NCBI GenBank assembly: GCA_023420245.1 | Contig: JAEZWL010000054.1 | Span: forward strand, 1 to 9,851 | Direction of reading: 5' to 3' | Source: Bacillota bacterium | Lineage (GTDB): Bacteria > Bacillota > Clostridia > Oscillospirales > Acutalibacteraceae | Length of the DNA stretch: 9,851 nucleotides | Shown: one piece after another, positions 1 to 5,243 of the stretch | How positions within the stretch are numbered: position 1 is the stretch's first letter | Layout: each line of letters opens with the position of its first letter | The notes under the pieces: generated by a model | Databases searched by the model: none | Seen by the model: only the letters and a program-made list of their open reading frames with translations | What the model was told of the DNA's origin: nothing | Translations under genes and position numbers: made by a program

Positions 1-176
1 CCACCATACAGGAGAATCGAACTCCTGAAAAAGTAGAAGCACTTAACCGTGACTTTGTGCAGGTTGCAGAGCTTACCGCCGGAGGCGCGTGCCGACTGCA
101 AGTCCTCCCACGGGTCACCAAATTAATTTAGAGTATCCAGAGTAAAACAAACCACCATGCAGGAGAATCGAACTCC
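1..176. repeat. Two copies of a 25-bp direct repeat, 151 bp apart (edge of a possible tandem array)
   Basis: Positions 1-25 and 152-176 match at 24 of 25 bases; the only difference is a/g at the eighth base. Both contain the hairpin-forming core GGAGAATCGAACTCC, whose minus-strand reading (GGAGTTCGATTCTCC) looks like a tRNA T-arm. The sequence between, about 126 bp, includes a GGAGG/CCTCC inverted pair (81-85 and 104-108) and ends near 120 with a tRNA-like GGGTCACCA. No cloverleaf could be built on either strand. The first copy sits at the very edge of the window, so this may be the last unit of an array coming from the left and stopping about 30 bp before the 5S gene. The function is unknown. 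Alternatives are a degenerate tRNA cluster or a dispersed repeat used as rRNA spacer. Confidence 0.5.
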
Positions 177-207
177 AGAAGAGCACAGAAAAGAGAATAG
201 AAAATTA

Positions 208-322
<115 letters not shown>

Positions 323-326
323 ATAA

Positions 327-361
327 TAAAAAAGACATCCTTAACCGGATGTCTTTTTTAT
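327..361. terminator. Bidirectional intrinsic terminator after 5S rRNA
   Basis: AAAGACATCC at 331-340 pairs perfectly with GGATGTCTTT at 347-356 around a 6-nt loop, followed by a T run on the plus strand. A matching A run before the stem provides a T tract on the minus strand. It can therefore end the 5S transcript and also the minus-strand gene whose stop codon is at 366-368. Confidence 0.9.
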
Positions 362-365
362 TGTC

Positions 366-617
366 TCAGCCTTGCAGTCCGTCTTCCTGTCGTTCCATAT
401 TTTCAACAACTATATCAAAAGTATCTCCCAAAGACGCGCAGTACTCAAGCACTTTCCAGGGAGTATTGGTATGAAAGTGAATTTTGATCAAGTTATCGTC
501 TCCGACGGCGATCAGACAGTCGCCTTCTATATGGCTTGTAATGTAGTCGCTAATTTGGTCTTCCGAAAGACCGGTTCCTTCGATTAATAGTTGGGTGTCA
601 AACTTGTATTCAATCAT
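366..617 (-). CDS. Small free-standing FakA/YloV-like (DAK2-associated) domain protein
   Basis: A predicted 83-residue soluble protein. Its body resembles the domain that follows the DAK2 kinase domain in FakA/YloV, the ATP-binding subunit of fatty acid kinase. The strings GDDNLIKIHFHTNTPWKVLE and DIVVENMERQ are close to the family's GDD-LIKVHVHT-P-KVLE and NMREQ patterns. The DAK2 kinase part is absent, so catalysis is not expected; a regulatory or binding role is only inference. I chose the ATG at 615-617 because GAGGAGG (626-632) lies 8 nt before it. An in-frame ATG 13 codons upstream has no ribosome binding site and lies almost at the predicted transcription start. The gene has its own promoter and ends at a shared terminator, so it looks intact rather than a truncated fakA. 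I am fairly sure of the family resemblance and unsure of function. Confidence 0.72.
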   Translation of the reverse strand: MIEYKFDTQLLIEGTGLSEDQISDYITSHIEGDCLIAVGDDNLIKIHFHTNTPWKVLEYCASLGDTFDIVVENMERQEDGLQG

Positions 618-625
618 GGCATATT

Positions 626-632
626 CCTCCTC
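626..632 (-). promoter_or_regulatory. Ribosome binding site that decides the start of the FakA-like small protein
   Basis: GAGGAGG on the minus strand, 8 nt before the ATG at 615-617. It lies inside the longer reading frame starting at 656, which argues for the shorter protein. Confidence 0.75.
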
Positions 633-665
633 TATCATTTCAGCATTTGTGCTCATAAGCAGACG

Positions 666-693
666 ATTATAGTCTCTACAGAATTGTTTTAAA
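666..693 (-). promoter_or_regulatory. Probable sigma-A promoter for the FakA-like small protein
   Basis: A perfect -10 TATAAT (minus strand, 666-671) has a moderate -35 TTTAAA (688-693) at 16-bp spacing. Transcription would start near 659, giving a leader of about 40 nt to the ATG at 617. Confidence 0.5.
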
Positions 694-957
694 AACAGAG
701 TGAGAGCTCATTTCCATTATACATCCTTTGTGAGTGTTTTCAATTTAAAATTTTAATTTCATAGTTCTATTATTTTTCTGTACATCAGTCAAATCGGATT
801 GACGGTAATCAAAAATTTTTTTATTTAGAAGATAGCAATCATTCAATCCGTAAGTCTCAACAGAGCAACGCCACATCGAAGCAACAAATTAGAGGTATAA
901 GAATATGCAGGATCTTCTTGGCTGGTCACCGATTATTGTCCGTCATTTGCACTTTGC
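672..957. other. AT-rich intergenic stretch without a convincing gene
   Basis: Apart from the promoter at its left edge, this stretch holds no reading frame with family features. I see an 8-bp inverted repeat (CGGATTGA at 795-802, TCAATCCG at 843-850) separated by a very AT-rich segment. There is also a 18-codon open frame with a weak AGAGG site (905-961, plus strand) that runs into the end of the next gene. No clear terminator for the minus-strand gene ending at 958 was found. Confidence 0.5.
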
Positions 958-1464
958 TTAAAGCTTACGTGAGTTGGACCGCGGAAGGTTGTCTTTAGAA
1001 ATCAAATTTTTTTGATGCTGTAAATGAATGGCGATATGCCCTATTCCAAGGATTAGAACGGATAAAATCAGCCAGACTACTTTCCCGTAAATCCCCAGAA
1101 AAAGAAAGGCGACTACCGGCAATGTCGCGCCTGCAACCGGGACTCCATAAAAATTACTGTAAAAATCCTTTATCGTTTTACTGCTTCTAAAATAACGAAT
1201 CCACCAGCATTCATATAAAATTAGAAGAGCAATGGCTGCAATCAGCCAGATACTCCAAGCAGACCAGCTTTGGATATTAAAATCCGTAAATAAAAGACTG
1301 GTACAAGTAACGCAAACTTGGCCGACTCGTTCTAAAACAACCAGAGCCCTTGCTTCATTCTGGTTGGTGTATCCTTTTGGCGGGCTTTTTGCCCATATCA
1401 GATTTGGGATGATAAGCATCATTAAAAATATTAAGCCAACATAAGAAAACCCGAAATGCCCCAT
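958..1464 (-). CDS. Conserved multi-pass membrane protein of unknown function
   Basis: A predicted 168-residue integral membrane protein. Hydrophobic segments lie at about residues 5-25, 69-88, 107-126 and 128-147, with a less certain one at 46-62, so four or five helices. Short polar loops contain KSPPKGY and an ERVGQ motif. The N-terminus MGHFGFSYVGLIFL and the PNLIWAK stretch look like a family of uncharacterised membrane proteins found in many Firmicutes; I recall no function for it. The C-terminal tail is basic and probably cytoplasmic. The gene has a clean sigma-A promoter. Its GAGGGG ribosome site is about 12 nt from the ATG, somewhat far. It is separated from the chemotaxis operon by a strong terminator, so a chemotaxis role is not implied. 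Confidence 0.8.
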   Translation of the reverse strand: MGHFGFSYVGLIFLMMLIIPNLIWAKSPPKGYTNQNEARALVVLERVGQVCVTCTSLLFTDFNIQSWSAWSIWLIAAIALLILYECWWIRYFRSSKTIKDFYSNFYGVPVAGATLPVVAFLFLGIYGKVVWLILSVLILGIGHIAIHLQHQKNLISKDNLPRSNSRKL

Positions 1465-1502
1465 TTGTCTTAATTTCCCCTCTTTTGCTCTTGTTTATAT
1501 CG

Positions 1503-1531
1503 ATTATAGAACAGAAAATTAATCCTGTAAA
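1503..1531 (-). promoter_or_regulatory. Sigma-A promoter for the membrane protein gene
   Basis: -35 TTTACA (1526-1531) and a perfect -10 TATAAT (1503-1508) are separated by exactly 17 bp on the minus strand. The predicted start is near 1496, giving a leader of about 30 nt. Confidence 0.75.
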
Positions 1532-1572
1532 GCGCGAATAACTTTGATTTCGCCCACGATTTGTTTAAAAGC

Positions 1573-1617
1573 AATAAAAAATCTCTCGCCGCAGAGTCAT
1601 ACCGCGACGGGAGATTT
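1573..1617 (-). terminator. Strong intrinsic terminator of the cheW-pilZ-cheW-mcp operon
   Basis: On the minus strand AAATCTC (from 1617) pairs with GAGATTT (to 1579). The stem continues through a GC-rich inner helix (about 8 further pairs after one C-A mismatch) around a 7-nt loop, and a T-rich tract follows. It lies 26 bp beyond the mcp stop codon. Confidence 0.88.
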
Positions 1618-1642
1618 CAATTTATAGATGAACCTCAAGCAT

Positions 1643-2884
1643 TTACTCAGCAATAGAATAAATGGTCTGTTTCAGCGAAAACTCGTTTACCAGAGATTTC
1701 AGGTGCTTTGCTTGCTTTGACATTTCTTCGCTTGAAGCCGCTCCCTCTTCCGCAGTTGCTGAGTTTGTCTGAACAACGGCGGAAATTTGCTCAACCCCCA
1801 GAGTTACCTGACTGATGGAGGTCGCCTGTTCATTGGAAGCCTGAGCAATATTGTTAATCAACTGAGTCGACTTTGAAGTTGCGTCGATAACTTCATCCAA
1901 GGTCTTAGCAGTGGTGTCGGCAATTCTCTTTCCGTTTTCGATTGCCAGAATGGAGCTTTCAATCAAATCTGTGGTGTTTTTAGCCGCCTCCGCACTCTTG
2001 CTTGCGAGGTTGCGAACTTCATCCGCTACAACAGCAAAGCCTTTTCCGGCGGTCCCGGCTCTTGCGGCTTCAACAGCCGCGTTCAGTGCAAGAATATTGG
2101 TCTGGCTGGCAATATCGTCAATCGTTTTAATAATATTGCTGATCCTCGCAGACATTTCGCTAATTTCTGACATAGCCTGAAGCATTTTATCCATTTCCTC
2201 AGATACTTCATGCATTTTTTCCTGTGCAGTTGTAGAAGAGCGATTTGCGTCGGACGCGCTGGACGCGTTTTGTTTTACCTTAGCGGATATTTCAGAAATC
2301 GTTGCGGATAATTGCTCTATTGAGCTCGCCTGCTCCGTTGCACCCTGTGCAAGTGTCTGGGCGACGTTGGATACCTGATCGGAGAACATCGATACCTGAC
2401 CGGAAGTACTGCTGAACTTGGACAGAGTGTTGTTTAGCATGGATACGATGCCTTCCAGAGCCTGCCGGATTTCTTCAAAATCGCCCTGGTAGTGATTGTT
2501 GATTTCTACATCAAAATTTCCGTTTGCCAAGGTGTTCAGAGTGGTTTTGATATCATTGATATACTGTCTCAAATATTCCGTTGTTGCGTTTAAAGCCTGT
2601 CCCAGCTCAGCAAATTCGAATGTACCGCTATAGTCAACCGTGACATTCAAATCACCCTGTGACATTTTTAAAAAGGATTCCCGAAAGTATTCGATTGGCT
2701 TTATGATAAGAGAAGAAGAGACCTTTGAAATAATCAAAGCCAGAATCAAGGGCAGTACAAGCAGGCTGCCGGCGGCGATGAAAGAATGATATTGCAGAAG
2801 CATAAAAACAGCTCCCGCACCGCTTGCAACCGATAAAACGGCAAGCAGAAAATTGACAAAGATAACCTTAGTTTTAACCTTCAT
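1643..2884 (-). CDS. Methyl-accepting chemotaxis protein lacking an extracellular sensor domain
   Basis: A 413-residue chemoreceptor that would control CheA through CheW. Two hydrophobic helices (about 7-30 and 35-60) are joined by only a few residues, so no ligand-binding domain exists outside the membrane. A HAMP domain follows at about 60-109, and then a second HAMP-like unit (about 110-155, with the NGNFDVEI pattern). The long coiled-coil signalling domain spans about 160-400 and has its hairpin tip at 256-292 (SQTNILALNAAVEAARAG, then KGFAVVADEVRNLA). At the tip the usual Glu after ARAG is Thr (AGTAGKG). Q/E-rich stretches at 182-199 and 375-388 are candidate methylation regions. There is no NWETF-type CheR tether at the C-terminus. 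A GAGG site lies about 11 nt before the ATG. It is the last gene of the operon, 20 nt after cheW. The signal may come from the membrane, the cytoplasm or a partner protein. Confidence 0.95.
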   Translation of the reverse strand: MKVKTKVIFVNFLLAVLSVASGAGAVFMLLQYHSFIAAGSLLVLPLILALIISKVSSSLIIKPIEYFRESFLKMSQGDLNVTVDYSGTFEFAELGQALNATTEYLRQYINDIKTTLNTLANGNFDVEINNHYQGDFEEIRQALEGIVSMLNNTLSKFSSTSGQVSMFSDQVSNVAQTLAQGATEQASSIEQLSATISEISAKVKQNASSASDANRSSTTAQEKMHEVSEEMDKMLQAMSEISEMSARISNIIKTIDDIASQTNILALNAAVEAARAGTAGKGFAVVADEVRNLASKSAEAAKNTTDLIESSILAIENGKRIADTTAKTLDEVIDATSKSTQLINNIAQASNEQATSISQVTLGVEQISAVVQTNSATAEEGAASSEEMSKQAKHLKSLVNEFSLKQTIYSIAE

Positions 2885-2904
2885 TGATAAATTCGCCTCA
2901 TTTA

Positions 2905-3423
2905 TTAATTGTTAAGCACAGAGACAGCTTCGCTCACCTGCTGAATCTCACTCTCATTCAGAATTTTGCTCGTATCCAGAAGGAGAACCACTTTGTTTTC
3001 TACCTTGCCGATCCCGGAAAGGTAGGCGTTGGTGCGGTCTTTCGAAACCTTTGGAGCGGGAGAAATGTCTTCGTCACCGATATTGGTAACTTCATCGACA
3101 GAATCGACGATAAAGCCGATATAATTCTGTTCAATCCTTGTTACGATAATACAGGTTCTCTCGTTGTAGGCTTCTTCCGTTTTGCTGAATCTGAGCCGCA
3201 CATCAATTACCGGAATGATATTACCGCGAAGATTGATAACACCTTTTGCGTACACGGGAGAATCCGGAATGGGCGTAATTTCCTGGATGCCGATGATTTG
3301 AACTACATCGGCAATCGGAACGCCGAAAAGCTGACCGTCCGTCCAAAAAGTCAGGTATTTTCCTTTCATCTCATCAATTACGGTCTCTTCATTCAAAGTA
3401 TCGATTTCCTGTGTAATTTCCAT
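2905..3423 (-). CDS. cheW: Chemotaxis adaptor protein CheW (first of two)
   Basis: A 172-residue CheW that bridges receptor and CheA kinase in the chemosensory array. A short acidic N-terminal extension (about 1-20) precedes the CheW fold (about 21-160). The conserved KGVINLRG motif is present, with Arg66 matching the receptor/kinase-binding arginine of the family, followed by IIPVIDVRLRF and the GFIVDSVDEV segment. The ATG at 3423 is preceded by GAGGTGAT, an almost perfect ribosome site. The gene lies 33 nt after pilZ and 20 nt before mcp, so it is the likely partner of that receptor. The second CheW of the operon is clearly divergent from it, so this is not a recent duplication. Confidence 0.95.
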   Translation of the reverse strand: MEITQEIDTLNEETVIDEMKGKYLTFWTDGQLFGVPIADVVQIIGIQEITPIPDSPVYAKGVINLRGNIIPVIDVRLRFSKTEEAYNERTCIIVTRIEQNYIGFIVDSVDEVTNIGDEDISPAPKVSKDRTNAYLSGIGKVENKVVLLLDTSKILNESEIQQVSEAVSVLNN

Positions 3424-3456
3424 AAGATCACCTCATTTTAGATTTATGATAAATAA

Positions 3457-4101
3457 TCAGTACAATTCTTTTCTGGCGCTTCTAATTTGTTCCCGCTGTT
3501 TCTCGAAAATGTATTTGCAGAGCAGATCAAACTGGCGGTTGGTATTATTTTCGAAGGAACAGCCGTAACCGTTTGAGCGGCTGTTTGCTTTTTGATATCT
3601 CTGAACCCTGCAGATAAAAGATACCCGGGCATCGGCAAGAGGAAGCGTCGCGTTAAAATAATCCCCGATTCCCAGCGCTTTTCTTGTCTTGATGAAAAAA
3701 CCGCTCAGACTCAAATCGTTGACATAAATCTGAAATACCTCGACCGGCTGAATCGGCGAGCCGTCAACCTGGGAAGGATAGGCCTGCGTATGTAAATTAA
3801 GCCTGAGCCGAAAAAAATTTCGGCGTTCAAAATCATTCTGATCCTGAACATTTGTAATTTGCAGCATTTCCGGCGAAGATAAATACACCTTACCGATTAA
3901 GTCCAGCATATTCAGATTATCCGGCTTAATAATAATCTTCACAAGTGTTCCGCAGTGTATGGTGGGAAGAAACTCGATTCCTTTGCCAATTTTTATATCT
4001 TTTTCATCAAAATCATTCAGTGTACCGATGGTAAGCCGTTTATCGTCGAGGGTTCTGATTTCACAACTTGACCTTAGATACTGTTGAGATATCGGTTGCA
4101 T
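3457..4101 (-). CDS. PilZ-domain c-di-GMP receptor (YcgR-like)
   Basis: A predicted 214-residue cytoplasmic protein. The N-terminal domain (about 1-88, mostly beta) resembles the YcgR/YpfA N-domain, and the C-terminal PilZ domain covers about 90-205. Both c-di-GMP signature motifs are complete: RNFFR (Arg94-Arg98, the RxxxR motif) and DLSLSG (Asp129-Gly134, the D/NxSxxG motif). In YcgR-type proteins c-di-GMP binding slows or biases the flagellar motor. The placement between two cheW genes suggests a link to chemotaxis signalling or to the motor, but the partner is inference. I chose the ATG at 4099-4101 because GGAGG (4110-4114) is 8 nt upstream; a longer frame from 4143 adds 14 residues and would bury that site. 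Confidence 0.9.
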   Translation of the reverse strand: MQPISQQYLRSSCEIRTLDDKRLTIGTLNDFDEKDIKIGKGIEFLPTIHCGTLVKIIIKPDNLNMLDLIGKVYLSSPEMLQITNVQDQNDFERRNFFRLRLNLHTQAYPSQVDGSPIQPVEVFQIYVNDLSLSGFFIKTRKALGIGDYFNATLPLADARVSFICRVQRYQKANSRSNGYGCSFENNTNRQFDLLCKYIFEKQREQIRSARKELY

Positions 4102-4183
4102 CAGGAGTACCTCCAAAGCAAAGTTTTTCCTTAGAAACAGCAAGATTGCTTAGAAAATCAGAGGGCGGTTTCAAGTACGCGCT

Positions 4184-4687
4184 CTAAATAACCTTTGCTA
4201 CTTTAACCTCTTCGTTGTCCTCTGTTAAAATACTGGTCAGGCTTAAAATCATCGCCACTTGGGTGTCAAGCGTGGCGATTCCGGATACATAGCCGCTATC
4301 CGAATCTTTGGCAAGTTTCGGAGAATCGCTGATTTGAGACTTGGCTATATCGGCGACGTCGTTTACTCTGTCCACGATAAATCCGACGCTGGTTTCGTTT
4401 GTATCCAGTACGACGATGCTGGTGTGTTCGTCATACTCCTTTGGCTCCTTGCCAAGCTTGATTCTGAGGTCGATCAAAGGCACAATTTTACCTCTGAGAT
4501 TAATTACGCCCTTTACATAGGGAGGCAGCTTAGGCATAAAGGTAATGGGCTGCATCCGGATGATTTCAATGACGGAGCTGCTTTGTACCGCGAAAATCTG
4601 TTCCTCAATAAAAAAGGTCAGGTATTTTTCCGTGAAGTCATTGTCGACGCTGTTCATTCTTAATGTATCTTCTACTTTATTTTGCAT
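4184..4687 (-). CDS. cheW: Chemotaxis adaptor protein CheW (second of two)
   Basis: A 167-residue CheW-family adaptor with the fold at about residues 20-155. It keeps KGVINLRGKIVPLIDLR, with the key arginine at about position 65, and the GFIVDRVNDV segment. It differs widely from the other CheW, for example MPKLPPYVKG against IPDSPVYAKG and ILSLTSIL against LLDTSKIL near the C-terminus. The two may serve different receptors or array positions. A GTG at 4694-4696 is in frame, but I prefer the ATG at 4685-4687 because GGTGAT, the downstream half of a Shine-Dalgarno sequence, ends 4 nt before it. This is the first gene of the operon, with a leader of about 100 nt from a sigma-D-like promoter; 82 nt separate it from pilZ. 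Confidence 0.94.
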   Translation of the reverse strand: MQNKVEDTLRMNSVDNDFTEKYLTFFIEEQIFAVQSSSVIEIIRMQPITFMPKLPPYVKGVINLRGKIVPLIDLRIKLGKEPKEYDEHTSIVVLDTNETSVGFIVDRVNDVADIAKSQISDSPKLAKDSDSGYVSGIATLDTQVAMILSLTSILTEDNEEVKVAKVI

Positions 4688-4796
4688 GTCTATCACCGTT
4701 TCTACCGCTGCCGTAACGGATAAATTTTGTCAACTCACTTCGGCAAACTTGACACAGTTACCCTATTAAATTTTTTAATGATAGCTGTTATAAAAT

Positions 4797-4822
4797 ATAT
4801 CGACCCAATTTAAAAAAAATTA
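4797..4822 (-). promoter_or_regulatory. Sigma-D (sigma-28)-like promoter of the cheW-pilZ-cheW-mcp operon
   Basis: On the minus strand TAAT (4819-4822), then 15 bp, then TCGATAT (4797-4803). This fits the Bacillus sigma-D pattern TAAA, 14-16 bp, CCGATAT, with one mismatch in each element. The same elements with the same spacing occur before cheA. Predicted start near 4790. Confidence 0.7.
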
Positions 4823-4837
4823 GCATTTCAGAATAGA

Positions 4838-4861
4838 AAAATTACATTTTTCGGTAATTTT
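4838..4861 (-). terminator. Weak AT-rich hairpin after the ylqH-like gene, possible terminator
   Basis: An 8-bp stem (AAAATTAC with GTAATTTT) and 8-nt loop are followed on the minus strand by a T-rich stretch. It lies 19 bp past the stop of the FlhB-like gene and just before the next promoter, where a terminator would be expected. The stem has only one GC pair, so it may leak or be chance. Confidence 0.4.
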
Positions 4862-4880
4862 ATAGAATTCTTCTGCAAGA

Positions 4881-5243
4881 TTAACCTTCATTTATATTTT
4901 TGTCGGTAAATTCAGTCTCTTGAAATGCGGCTGGTGTAAAATCGTCTGTCTTTTCCGGAAGCGGCTGCTGTGAATCCTTTGTTTGAAAATTCAAAAAATA
5001 AATATAAATATCCACGATTGCCTGGTAAAGCTCAGGCGGAATTTCACTGCCGACGTTGAGCTGGGTCAGAAGGGAGGCAAGGGAATCATCCTGATAAACG
5101 GGAATGCTGTTATCCTGAGCAACGGATATGATTCTTTGGGCGATATAGCCGAGACCGGAAGCAACCACCACAGGCGCGCTGTGGGCGGAGTCCTGTGAGT
5201 ACTTCAGTGCGGCGGCCCGGTTTGCTTTATCATACTGTGACAT
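4881..5243 (-). CDS. FlhB C-terminal-domain-like protein (YlqH/FlhX type)
   Basis: A 120-residue soluble protein matching the cytoplasmic C-terminal domain of the flagellar export switch FlhB. Residues about 6-90 contain AAALKY, SAPVVVASGLGYIAQRI and EIPPELYQAI, the three recognisable blocks of that domain. FlhB's membrane part is missing, and the autocleavage motif NPTH is replaced by ANRA, so it resembles the post-cleavage fragment and cannot self-cleave. Family members (B. subtilis YlqH, called FlhX in some bacteria) can in some cases stand in for that FlhB fragment. The last 30 residues are a low-complexity acidic tail. GGAGG lies about 10 nt before the ATG. The start overlaps the end of the upstream FliK-like gene by 14 nt, suggesting translational coupling. 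It could equally belong to the widespread YlqH proteins of unclear role. Confidence 0.88.
   Translation of the reverse strand: MSQYDKANRAAALKYSQDSAHSAPVVVASGLGYIAQRIISVAQDNSIPVYQDDSLASLLTQLNVGSEIPPELYQAIVDIYIYFLNFQTKDSQQPLPEKTDDFTPAAFQETEFTDKNINEG

Noticed and set aside
30..120. A tRNA gene ending in GGGTCACCA on the plus strand, or a minus-strand tRNA using the T-arm-like hairpin
   Set aside because: A 7-bp acceptor-like pairing (49-55 with 112-118) can be drawn, but there is no proper T-arm, D-arm or anticodon arm and the 3' overhang is wrong. It is kept only as a repeat observation.
795..850. 8-bp inverted repeat as an operator or mobile-element end
   Set aside because: The arms are short with a 40-bp AT-rich spacer, and no transposase or target duplication is seen. 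Chance is likely in AT-rich DNA.
905..961. 18-codon plus-strand open frame with an AGAGG sequence upstream (possible leader peptide)
   Set aside because: It is very short, has no gene downstream on its strand and overlaps the end of a well-supported minus-strand gene.
2884..3441. 185-codon plus-strand open frame
   Set aside because: It is antisense to a clear cheW with a strong ribosome site, and its translation shows no family features.
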